Source: Flagellatimonas centrodinii
GTDB lineage: Bacteria; Pseudomonadota; Gammaproteobacteria; Nevskiales; Nevskiaceae
NCBI RefSeq assembly: GCF_016918765.2
Contig: NZ_CP092104.1
Span: 1,364,001 to 1,428,000, forward strand
DNA: 64,000 nt
Reading direction: 5' to 3'
A program made the translations under genes and the position numbers. The notes beneath the pieces were generated by a model. It was not told where the DNA came from. It saw only the letters and a program-made list of their open reading frames with translations, and did no database searches. Shown here one piece after another: positions 52,059 to 62,888 of this stretch; the stretch's first letter is position 1; every line of letters starts with the position of its first letter.

Positions 52059-52078
52059 CCCTGAATTCGGAGCCCTCC

Positions 52079-52516
52079 ATGAACACCCCCTCGAAACCGT
52101 TGCGCGCCGTCGCCCTGATGCTCACCGGCGCCGTGCTGGGACTGGCCGCCGACCTCGGTGCGTCCGATGGCAAGTCGCTGGCGGTGCTCGAGGCACGTCT
52201 GGCAGCGCTTGAGCGGAGCGTGGTGGTGACGCCAGCCGGGGTCGAGTTACGCGGGCCGGGGGCCAGTCTGCACCTCGAGGGCGGGGTGGCGCGGCTCGAT
52301 GCAGTGGCTGACATCCAGCTGCACGCCAGGCGGCTGACGGCGGCGTCGCGAGACGAATTGGCATTTGCCGCCGGCAACCGGGCGCGCCTGCAGATGAAGA
52401 AATCCGGCGAGGTTTCGCTGGCCGGCACCGACGTCGACCTCGTCGCCACCGGCCGGATGAACGTCCGCGGGTCCGGCAGCAGCGCCGTCAAGGGCAGCAA
52501 GATCGGAACCCACTGA
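52079..52516 (+). CDS. Small exported beta-strand-repeat protein
   Basis: Protein of 145 aa. A signal/anchor helix at about residues 8-26 is followed by a short coiled coil ([17 protein letters not shown]). Residues 50-145 are short alternating strands ([55 protein letters not shown], ending [16 protein letters not shown]). This resembles the beta-helical repeats of VgrG/DUF2345-type needle proteins. The resemblance is by eye only. Operon position suggests it works with the secretin. Confidence 0.6.
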   Translation: MNTPSKPLRAVALMLTGAVLGLAADLGASDGKSLAVLEARLAALERSVVVTPAGVELRGPGASLHLEGGVARLDAVADIQLHARRLTAASRDELAFAAGNRARLQMKKSGEVSLAGTDVDLVATGRMNVRGSGSSAVKGSKIGTH

Positions 52517-52532
52517 GGTGCAGAACAGGACC

Positions 52533-55340
<2,808 letters not shown>

Positions 55341-55432
55341 GCCGGTGTTGGTGGCGCGCATTTCGCGGTTGTGGCGTCCCGACCGCTCGGCTATGGTCAG
55401 CGGACGGGGTCGGCCTGAGGCAGTACACGGTG

Positions 55433-56740
55433 ATGGGGAGCGATGCGGACACGGGCCATGCCGGCTCGGCGGCGGACGCAGGCCGCTGGGTGGTCGGCGC
55501 GGCCGAGTTCAACGATCGGACGCTGGAACTGACCGTGAACGGCCGGCCGGTGGCCGTGGAGCGTCTGCCGCTGGAATTGCTGCGACTGTTGTTGCGGCAT
55601 CCCGGCGAAGTCCTGGACAAGGCGGCCCTGCATGCTCACCTGTGGCCCGGGCGGGTGGTGAGTGAATCGGTGCTGCCGCGCTGCGTCGCCAAGTTGCGCA
55701 GAGCCCTGGACGACGGCGACCAGACCCTGATTCGTACCGTGCACGGCTATGGATACCGCCTGGTCGCCCCGGTCACCCGCGTCGAGGGCGGGGTGGCGCG
55801 ATCGCCTTCGGCAGGCGAGGCGCCGCCACTTCGGCCGCGATGGCGGCTATTGCGAAGCATTGAGGGCAACGCTGCCCTGTGGTTGGCCGCGCAGGTGGAT
55901 ACCGGCGAGCAGCGGCTGTATTGCTTCGCGGACTCCCCGGAGGCGCTCCGCGCGCTGCGCGACAGCATCGATCTGACAGGGCGCTGGAAGGCCCCGTTCC
56001 AGGGCGATGGTGAACGCCATCGGGTACTCGACTGCAATGCCGAGCAGGCGCCCTTCTACCTGGAGCTCGAATGTCTGCCGACGTCAGGGGTCGGTACCAC
56101 CGCACACCCCGCAGGGGCGGCCGGGCGTCTGGCGCGGGTGTTTCTGATCGAAGATCAGGAGGACACCCGCGCCCGGCTGGCATCGGCGGTGACGGCCGCA
56201 GCCGATCTCGAGCTGGTCGGCGCGGTGGGTAGCTGTGCGGCGGCGCTGGCCGCCCTGGTGGAGATCGATGCCGACGTGGTGCTGGTTGATCTGGGCCTGC
56301 CGGATGGCAGTGGCACCGACCTCATTCGGCAGCTCCGGGGCATGCGGCCACAGACACTGTTCATGGTCATCACCGTTTTCGGTGACGAGCGCCATGTGGT
56401 CGAGGCCATCGAAGCCGGCGCGGTGGCCTATCTGCTGAAGGACACCACGGCATCCGGCGTCGCCCGGAGCATTCGCACCCTCTGCCAGGGCGGTTCGCCG
56501 ATCAGCCCGGCCGTCGCCCGTTTCCTCCTGCAGAGACCCACGGCGCAGCCGGCGGCACGGCCTTTTGCATCCACCCGCGAATCCGACATCCTGCAATGGG
56601 TCGCCCAGGGCTACACCGAACCCGAGATTGCCCAGCGCACCGGGCAGAGCGTCGACGATATCCGACGCCAGATCCGTGACATTTACGGGCGGCTCGCCGC
56701 CGTGGCACAGCGCCCGCCAGACGCTGGCGCCCCACCATGA
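55433..56740 (+). CDS. Chimeric response regulator: winged HTH, kinase-like remnant, REC, C-terminal HTH
   Basis: Protein of 435 aa. ATG 55433 is preferred over the upstream in-frame start. Residues 15-108 are an OmpR-type winged helix (LPLELLRLLLRHPGEVLDKA, WPGRVVSESVLPRCVAKLRR, TVHGYGYRLV). Residues 130-215 resemble the N-lobe of wHTH-linked Ser/Thr kinase-like proteins (CFADSPEALRALRDSID, VLDCNAEQAPFYLELE) but lack the rest. Residues 230-350 are a receiver with acidic EDQED and phospho-acceptor D286 in VVLVDLGLPDGSG. Residues 380-425 look like a GerE/LuxR HTH (RESDILQWVAQGYTEPEIAQ). It overlaps the histidine kinase gene by 4 bp, so the two form a pair. Confidence 0.8.
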   Translation: MGSDADTGHAGSAADAGRWVVGAAEFNDRTLELTVNGRPVAVERLPLELLRLLLRHPGEVLDKAALHAHLWPGRVVSESVLPRCVAKLRRALDDGDQTLIRTVHGYGYRLVAPVTRVEGGVARSPSAGEAPPLRPRWRLLRSIEGNAALWLAAQVDTGEQRLYCFADSPEALRALRDSIDLTGRWKAPFQGDGERHRVLDCNAEQAPFYLELECLPTSGVGTTAHPAGAAGRLARVFLIEDQEDTRARLASAVTAAADLELVGAVGSCAAALAALVEIDADVVLVDLGLPDGSGTDLIRQLRGMRPQTLFMVITVFGDERHVVEAIEAGAVAYLLKDTTASGVARSIRTLCQGGSPISPAVARFLLQRPTAQPAARPFASTRESDILQWVAQGYTEPEIAQRTGQSVDDIRRQIRDIYGRLAAVAQRPPDAGAPP

Positions 56741-58167
56741 GGCGCGGCGCCGAACAGTTCTGGCAGTGGGTGGGACCGTTGGCCGGTGCCGGGCTCTTGC
56801 TCCTCGGGCTGCGTCTGGTCGCGCCCACCCTGCCGCTGGATCGCACCGCCCTGTTGCTGGGCCTGGTGGTGCCGACCAGCGTGATCGGACTGGTGGCGGC
56901 CGGCATCTGGTGGGGACGCCGGAGCGAAGGCGCCTTCTTCTGGCTGGCGATGTCCTGCTTCTGGGGTTGCCTCTACAGCCTGCCGCGGGTGATTGACCCT
57001 GGTCACCTCTCCGAAACCTGGGTACCGGTATGGTCGTTGGGCGCACTGGGGGCGTACATCGCGTCGTCGGTAATTCTCGGCAAACATCTGTTTGCGCGCG
57101 ACTGGCCAGGTTTCGAGACCGCCCTGTTCCTGTTCGTCGTCGTGCTCACGCTGGTGGCGGCCACAACTGCCGGGCTGTGGCCGCAGGCGCTGCCGGTCGT
57201 CGCCGTGTGGCTGTACGGCCTGCTGGTGGCCTACGGGTTCACCCTCAACCTGCTGATCTACGTGGTCGAGCATTTGCAACGGCCGACCGCCCTGTCCTTC
57301 GTCATGCAGCTGACAGCGCACAGCATGGGGGCGACGGTGCTCTGGGAGTTTGCCCAGGTACCGGACGGCAGCCTCTGGTTTACGCCATCGTGGTTTCTGC
57401 TGATGGCGCCCCTGGCGGTGGTGGTGGTCACAGCCTGGTTGCTGCAGCGTTTCGGCCAGGCCCTGGGGGAGGCGGAGCGTTGGGCCGACACGCTGGAACT
57501 GCGGGTTGCCGAGCGCGAGGCGGAAATCGCCGCCAGTTACACCCGACTTCGCGAGGCCGAACAGGCGAGCGCCATCGCCAGCGAGCGCGAGCGGCTGTTT
57601 CGCGACATGCACGACGGGTTGGGCGGCACCCTGGTGCTCACCCTGTCGCGGCTGATCAACGAAGGCGCCGCCGACACCCCGGTGGCGCGTGCCCTGCAAT
57701 CGGCGCTGGATGACCTGCGGCTGATTCTCAGCTCGTTGACCCCGGGGGGTGCCTCCCTGCGCAGTGGGCTCGGGGATTTGCGGGGGCGTTTGCAGGACAC
57801 CGCCGAGGATCGTGGCGTGCAGTTGGAGGTGGATCTTTCAGGGGTGCCGGACAGTTTCGCGCTCGGCCCCAGCCTGTTGCTGCAGACCCTGCGCATTCTC
57901 CAGGAGGCCTGCGTCAACAGCCTGCGGCACGCCGATGCCCGATGTCTGCGGATACGGGCGGCCGTGCTCGGCGATGCCATGCGTTCGGGCCGTTTACAGA
58001 TCCAGGTCGAAGATGATGGCTGCGGGTTCGACCCTGCACGTCCGGCAGGCGCCGGGCACTACGGCCTGATCAACCAGCGCCAGCGTGCGCTGCAGATTGG
58101 CGCACAGCTGGGGTTCGAGCGGCTGTCACCGGGCATGCGCATGACATTGCTGCTACCGGTTTCGTAA
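56737..58167 (+). CDS. Membrane sensor histidine kinase (HisKA_3 type)
   Basis: Protein of 476 aa. Seven or so membrane helices in residues 10-245 form a sensor without a large periplasmic loop (7TM-like). A coiled-coil signalling helix follows (WADTLELRVAEREAEIAASY), then phospho-acceptor H292 in ERERLFRDMHDGLGG (NarL/DesK-type HisKA_3), an N-box in LQEACVNSLRHAD, and the ATP-lid VEDDGCGFDP. It should phosphorylate D286 of the chimeric regulator encoded just upstream. Adjacency to the secretin operon suggests control of that cluster. Confidence 0.9.
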   Translation: MRRGAEQFWQWVGPLAGAGLLLLGLRLVAPTLPLDRTALLLGLVVPTSVIGLVAAGIWWGRRSEGAFFWLAMSCFWGCLYSLPRVIDPGHLSETWVPVWSLGALGAYIASSVILGKHLFARDWPGFETALFLFVVVLTLVAATTAGLWPQALPVVAVWLYGLLVAYGFTLNLLIYVVEHLQRPTALSFVMQLTAHSMGATVLWEFAQVPDGSLWFTPSWFLLMAPLAVVVVTAWLLQRFGQALGEAERWADTLELRVAEREAEIAASYTRLREAEQASAIASERERLFRDMHDGLGGTLVLTLSRLINEGAADTPVARALQSALDDLRLILSSLTPGGASLRSGLGDLRGRLQDTAEDRGVQLEVDLSGVPDSFALGPSLLLQTLRILQEACVNSLRHADARCLRIRAAVLGDAMRSGRLQIQVEDDGCGFDPARPAGAGHYGLINQRQRALQIGAQLGFERLSPGMRMTLLLPVS

Positions 58168-58172
58168 CGCGG

Positions 58173-58442
58173 CTACTCCAGCACCTCGACCATCACCGAC
58201 TTGTTGCCACCGAGCATCTGCAGCACCTTCACCGTGCGTTGGCCGGGGGCGCCGCCGGTGTCGTCACGGGTGTCGGTGACGGTGATGACGGTGCCGGGCT
58301 TGAAGGTCTGGCCCTCGGCGTTGAGCATCAGTTTTTCGCCGGGCTGGGCATGGCCGATGCCCTTGCGTTCCAGAGTGTCGGCGGCCAGTGCAATGCTGCA
58401 GAAGCCGAACAGCAGAACACCGGAGAGGATGGACAGGCGCAT
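58173..58442 (-). CDS. Small exported hypothetical protein
   Basis: Protein of 89 aa from MRLSILSGVLLFGFCSIALA (signal peptide, cut after ALAADT). The mature part is a short beta-rich domain (EKLMLNAEGQTFKPGTVITV...RTVKVLQMLGGNKSVMVEVL). Not recognised. It is convergent with the kinase gene (5-bp gap) and otherwise isolated. Confidence 0.6.
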   Translation of the reverse strand: MRLSILSGVLLFGFCSIALAADTLERKGIGHAQPGEKLMLNAEGQTFKPGTVITVTDTRDDTGGAPGQRTVKVLQMLGGNKSVMVEVLE

Positions 58443-58500
58443 GGCGTGACCTCGCGATTGCAGGTGCCGAGTGGGCACGCCGCTATTGTCGCAGGTTCCC

Positions 58501-59718
58501 TCAGGCGGCGGCGGGCAACATGCGGCCCAGCAGTTGCTCGCAGTCGGCCTGTCGCAGATAGCGGGGGACCGCGTAGGTCCAGTGGGCTTCCTCGCGAGCA
58601 GCGCGGGCGATTGCGGGAATGTCGGCGGCCTTCAGGGCATCGACCTGTGCCGGGATCTCGAAGCGCTGGTTGAGGTCGCGGATCGCGGCAATCAGCGCGG
58701 TCGCCAGCGAGGCCTCGCTATCGCCGGCCACGCCAAGATCGGCCGCCCGGGCGAGGGCGGCCAGTCGGGGTTCGCAGTCGTCCCGGATGGTTTCCAGCCA
58801 GAACGGCAGCACCATGGCGTTGGCGCGCCCGTGCGGCAGGTGATAGCGAGCGCCGAAGTTGTGGGCAATGGCATGGACGAAGCCGACACCCGCGTTGGTG
58901 ATGGCGCGCCCCGCGCGATAGGAGGCGACGGCCAGCGCCTGACGGGATTCGAGCAGGGCGCCGTCATGCATCACGCGCGGCAGATGAATGAACACCGTGG
59001 CGACGGCGGACAGGGCATCCCGGTCGGTCTCGGCGGTGGCATTGCGCGACAGGTAAGCCTCGATGGCATGGGTCAGTGCATCCATGCCGGTGGCGGCTGT
59101 CACCGCGGCGGGCAGACCCGTCATCAACCCGCCATCGAGGGCGGCCATCAGCGGCACCAGCTTGGGGTCCATCACCACACATTTACGCTGCGCTTCGGGG
59201 TCGGAGATCACGGCGCCGATGGTGACCTCCGAACCGGTACCGGCGGTGGTGGGGACGGCGTACAACGGCAACGGTCGTCGGAACACGCGAAACAGCCCGA
59301 CCATACGGCGCACTGGCTTGTGGTTGGTGGCGCGGGCGGCGATCACCTTGGCGGCGTCGATCGACGACCCGCCGCCGACCGCCAGCACCGCGTCGCAGCC
59401 AGCAGCCTTGAGCTGGGCCAGTCCCGCCTCCACCTGATCGATGGCCGGGTCCGGCAGCACGCCGTCATAGCAGGTGGATGCGACGCCGCCGGCGCGCAGC
59501 CGGTCGATCATCGGCGCCACCAGCCCCAGCTTCACCAGCATGGCATCGGTGACGATCAGGACGTGTCGGGCACCGCTGCCGGCGATCGCGTCGCAGAGCG
59601 CACCCGAGGCATCGTCTCCGGTAAACAGGTGTGGCTCGGGGAAGCGGATGATGCGTGCCGCCCAGCGCTGCAATGTCATCAGGCTGCGGAAGAAAAAGAC
59701 TTGCAGATAGAACAACAT
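58501..59718 (-). CDS. Iron-containing alcohol dehydrogenase (copy 1)
   Basis: Group III alcohol dehydrogenase of 405 aa. The cofactor-binding AVGGGSSIDAAKVIAA motif, PTTAGTGSEVT, and the metal-ligand histidines in GMDALTHAIEAY and FVHAIAHNFGARYHLPHG are all present. Oxidises alcohols or reduces aldehydes with NAD(P). It is divergent from a close paralogue of identical length starting 158 bp away. A promoter for both should lie in 59719-59876. Confidence 0.93.
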   Translation of the reverse strand: MLFYLQVFFFRSLMTLQRWAARIIRFPEPHLFTGDDASGALCDAIAGSGARHVLIVTDAMLVKLGLVAPMIDRLRAGGVASTCYDGVLPDPAIDQVEAGLAQLKAAGCDAVLAVGGGSSIDAAKVIAARATNHKPVRRMVGLFRVFRRPLPLYAVPTTAGTGSEVTIGAVISDPEAQRKCVVMDPKLVPLMAALDGGLMTGLPAAVTAATGMDALTHAIEAYLSRNATAETDRDALSAVATVFIHLPRVMHDGALLESRQALAVASYRAGRAITNAGVGFVHAIAHNFGARYHLPHGRANAMVLPFWLETIRDDCEPRLAALARAADLGVAGDSEASLATALIAAIRDLNQRFEIPAQVDALKAADIPAIARAAREEAHWTYAVPRYLRQADCEQLLGRMLPAAA

Positions 59719-59876
59719 GGATTACCTTTCCGATGCGGGGCGTGCGAGCCGGCATCATCACGGGTCGGCGCAGCCGCCGCAAACCGCAGACCGTGCCCTG
59801 TCGGCTGGCAATGGCTATGATTCAAGCCCCATGACGGCGCCGGGGGCGCCGCCCTTCGCCCGTATCGAGGCCCGCC

Positions 59877-61094
59877 ATGATTCCGTTTGCCCTTCAGGTT
59901 GCGTTCTTCCGTGTGCTCATGTGGTTCCTGAAAATCGGGTCCTACGTGATTCCCTTCCCGGCGCCGAAGATGTTCTCCGGCCCCGGCGCGTCACTGCAGA
60001 TGTGTGAGGCGATTGCCGCCAGTGGCGTCAAGAGTGTGCTCATCGTCACCGATGCCATGCTGGTGAAACTGGGGCTGGTCGCCCCCATGCAGGACAAACT
60101 GGGCAGCTTGGGCGTAGCCACCGCGATCTACGATGGCGTGCTGCCCGACCCCACCGTGGCCCAGATCGAAGCCGGGGTGGCCAAGCTCAAGGCCTCCGGC
60201 GCAGGCGCCATTCTGGCCGTGGGTGGCGGGTCCTCGATCGACGCCGCCAAGGTGATCGCCGCCCGCGCCACCAACAACAAGCCGATTCTCAAGATGGCCG
60301 GGTTGTTCAAGGTGTGGCGGAAGATCCTGCCCTTGTATGCCGTGCCCACCACCGCCGGTACCGGTTCGGAAGTCACCATCGCTGCAGTGGTCTCCGACCC
60401 CGACGCACAGCGCAAGCTGGCGATCATGACCCCGCGCCTGCTGCCGGACATGGCGGCGCTCGACGGCGCGCTGATGACCGGTCTGCCGGCGCCCATCACC
60501 GCTGCCACCGGGATGGACGCATTGACCCATGCGGTCGAGGCCTATATCTCCAACAACGCCATCGGCAGCACGGACGCCGACGCGCTGGAGGCCACCCGAC
60601 TGATCTTCAAATGGCTGCCGGTGGCCTTCGCCGACGGCACCAATCTGGAGGCCCGCCAGCACATGGCGCAGGCGTCCTACCTCGCCGGGCTTGCCTTCAC
60701 CAGGGCCGGTGTCGGTTACGTGCATGCCATTGCCCACAACTTCGGTGCCCGGTATCACGTGCCACACGGGCTGGCCAACGCCATCGTCATGCCGCACGTA
60801 CTCGACTACTCCAAGCCCAACTGCACTGCCCGCCTCGCGGCGCTGGCGGCGGCCGGTGGGCTCAAGCAGGGCAACGAGACGGACGAACAGCTCGCGGACC
60901 GTTTCATCGCGCGCATCCGCGAGATGAACCAGCAGTTCAACATCCCGACCCAGGTGGAGAAACTGAAGGCGGCCGACATTCCCGGCATCGTCACCGCCGC
61001 CCTGGAGGAAGCGCACTGGACCTACGCAGTGCCCCGCTACATGGATCGCGCGGCCTGTGAAGGGGTGGTCCGCAAGATGCTGGTCGCCGCCTGA
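59877..61094 (+). CDS. Iron-containing alcohol dehydrogenase (copy 2)
   Basis: Protein of 405 aa, same domain layout as copy 1: AVGGGSSIDAAKVIAA, PTTAGTGSEVTIAAVVSD, GMDALTHAVEAYI, YVHAIAHNFGARYHVPHG. Both paralogues keep an unusual hydrophobic N-terminal lead (IPFALQVAFFRVLMWFLKIG here, LFYLQVFFFRSLMTLQ in copy 1), which could target membranes or an aldehyde-producing partner. Probable role in medium-chain alcohol or aldehyde turnover. Confidence 0.93.
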   Translation: MIPFALQVAFFRVLMWFLKIGSYVIPFPAPKMFSGPGASLQMCEAIAASGVKSVLIVTDAMLVKLGLVAPMQDKLGSLGVATAIYDGVLPDPTVAQIEAGVAKLKASGAGAILAVGGGSSIDAAKVIAARATNNKPILKMAGLFKVWRKILPLYAVPTTAGTGSEVTIAAVVSDPDAQRKLAIMTPRLLPDMAALDGALMTGLPAPITAATGMDALTHAVEAYISNNAIGSTDADALEATRLIFKWLPVAFADGTNLEARQHMAQASYLAGLAFTRAGVGYVHAIAHNFGARYHVPHGLANAIVMPHVLDYSKPNCTARLAALAAAGGLKQGNETDEQLADRFIARIREMNQQFNIPTQVEKLKAADIPGIVTAALEEAHWTYAVPRYMDRAACEGVVRKMLVAA

Positions 61095-61185
61095 GCGGGC
61101 GGCCCGCCTGCGGTATCCTCGGGCGAACCCTCCATGTCGTCGCGGAGCGGATGCCCCGCACCCGGTACCGCGACACGAGTGCCCC

Positions 61186-62277
61186 ATGAACCGACTGCAA
61201 CAGCTGCACGACCACGGCCAGTCCGTCTGGCTCGACTACATCCGCCGCGACCTGATGAGCAGCGGCGAGCTCGACCGGCTGATCCGTGAGGACGGCGTGC
61301 GCGGGCTGACCTCCAACCCATCGATTTTCGAGAAGGCGATTGGTGGTACCGCGCTTTATGACGACGATCTGCAAACTGCGGTGCAGGCCGGGGAGCAGGA
61401 TCCGGAAGCGTTGTACGAACACCTCGCCATCGCCGACATCCGCTCGGCGGCCGATCACTTCCGTCCGCTCTACGATCAAAGCGGGGGTGCCGACGGTTTT
61501 GTCAGCCTCGAAGTATCGCCACGGCTGGCCCACGATGCCGAGGGCACGGTTGCCGAAGCGCTGCGCCTCTGGACCGCGGTGGACCGCCCCAACCTGATGG
61601 TGAAGGTGCCCGGCACGCCGGCCGGCGTGATCGCCCTGCCCAAGCTGTTGGCGCGCGGCTTGTCCATCAACATCACCCTGCTGTTTGCCCGCCAGGCCTA
61701 CCGCGACATCGCCCGCGCCTGGCTGGAGGGCCTGACGCAGTGGGTGGCCGGCGGCGGCGAGCCCTCACGGGTGGCGAGCGTCGCCAGCTTCTTCGTCAGC
61801 CGTATAGATGGTGCCGCCGACCCGAAACTGCCGGCCGCACTGCAGGGGACCGTCGCCATCGCCAACGCCCGCGCGGCCTATGCCGATTACCTGGCCCTGC
61901 TCGAAACGCCCGAATGGCGGGCGCTAGCGGCCAAGGGGGCGCGCCCCCAACGGCTGCTGTGGGCCAGCACCGGCACCAAGAACCCCGCCTATCCCGACAC
62001 CCTCTACATGGATCAGCTGATCGGCCCGGACACCGTCAACACCGTACCGCCGGCGACGCTGGATGCCTTCCGTGACCATGGCACCCCCGCGCGCACGCTC
62101 GACGCCGATCTGCCGGCCGCCCAGGTGCAGCTCGATGCCGCCGCCGCCGCCGGGCTCGATCTCGACGCCATCACCGCCGCCCTGTGCGAGGACGGCATCG
62201 CCCAATTCGCCAGCGCCTTCGACCAACTGCTGGCTGCCGTTGTCACCAAACGCGATCAGCTCACCACCGCCGAATGA
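61186..62277 (+). CDS. tal: Transaldolase
   Basis: Pentose-phosphate enzyme of 363 aa moving a dihydroxyacetone unit between sugar phosphates. Features: LTSNPSIFEKAI at the N-terminus, SLEVSPRLAHD, the Schiff-base lysine in NLMVKVPGTPAG, NITLLFARQAY and SFFVSRIDG, with RLLWASTGTKNPAYPDTLY. The length is that of the long transaldolase class often found with phosphoglucose isomerase. Coupled by ATGA to the next gene. Confidence 0.95.
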   Translation: MNRLQQLHDHGQSVWLDYIRRDLMSSGELDRLIREDGVRGLTSNPSIFEKAIGGTALYDDDLQTAVQAGEQDPEALYEHLAIADIRSAADHFRPLYDQSGGADGFVSLEVSPRLAHDAEGTVAEALRLWTAVDRPNLMVKVPGTPAGVIALPKLLARGLSINITLLFARQAYRDIARAWLEGLTQWVAGGGEPSRVASVASFFVSRIDGAADPKLPAALQGTVAIANARAAYADYLALLETPEWRALAAKGARPQRLLWASTGTKNPAYPDTLYMDQLIGPDTVNTVPPATLDAFRDHGTPARTLDADLPAAQVQLDAAAAAGLDLDAITAALCEDGIAQFASAFDQLLAAVVTKRDQLTTAE

Positions 62278-62885
62278 ACCCGACCCTCACCCCGGTCCAG
62301 GCCCGCGTCATCGCCGCCCTGGTCGAGAAGTCCATCAGCACGCCGGACTATTACCCGCTCACCACCAATAGCCTGATGGCCGCCTGCAACCAGAAGAGCC
62401 AGCGGCAGCCGCACCTGCAGCTGAGCGAAGGCGAGGTGGGCGGTGCCCTGCGCGACTTCGAGGTGATGAACTGGGTCAAGCGCGACGACAGCGCCCGCGC
62501 CACCAAATGGCGGCAGCAGTTCCAGCACCAGATGCTGCTCAAGCGCGAGGTGCAGGCCGTGCTGGTGACCCTGATGCTGCGAGGCCCGCAGACGGCAGCC
62601 GAACTGCGGGGCAATGCCGCCTACATCGGCGGCCCCGAAGATGCCGCCGGCGTGCAGGCAGCACTGGATGATCTGGCCGACCGCGCCGAGCCGCTGGTCA
62701 CCGAGCTGCCCCGCCAACCCGGCCAGGCCGCCACCCGCTGGGCGCATCGCCTGTGCGGCGAGCCCGAGGTGCCGGCCACCGTGTCGGCGCCCGCCATGCC
62801 GCGCGCCGAACGCAACGAACTGGAAGCCCGGGTCGCCGCGCTGGAAGCGCGCCTGGCGGCGCTGGAGGCGCAGTTGGGGGTCTGA
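62274..62885 (+). CDS. YceH-like DUF480 protein
   Basis: Protein of 203 aa starting MNPTLTPVQARVIAALVEKS, with STPDYYPLTTNSLMAACNQK and RGPQTAAELRGN typical of DUF480/YceH. Predicted to contain two winged-helix-like domains, with a C-terminal coiled coil ([20 protein letters not shown]). Function unproven, possibly regulatory. Start is fixed by the 4-bp overlap with tal. Confidence 0.9.
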   Translation: MNPTLTPVQARVIAALVEKSISTPDYYPLTTNSLMAACNQKSQRQPHLQLSEGEVGGALRDFEVMNWVKRDDSARATKWRQQFQHQMLLKREVQAVLVTLMLRGPQTAAELRGNAAYIGGPEDAAGVQAALDDLADRAEPLVTELPRQPGQAATRWAHRLCGEPEVPATVSAPAMPRAERNELEARVAALEARLAALEAQLGV

Positions 62886-62888
62886 GGC

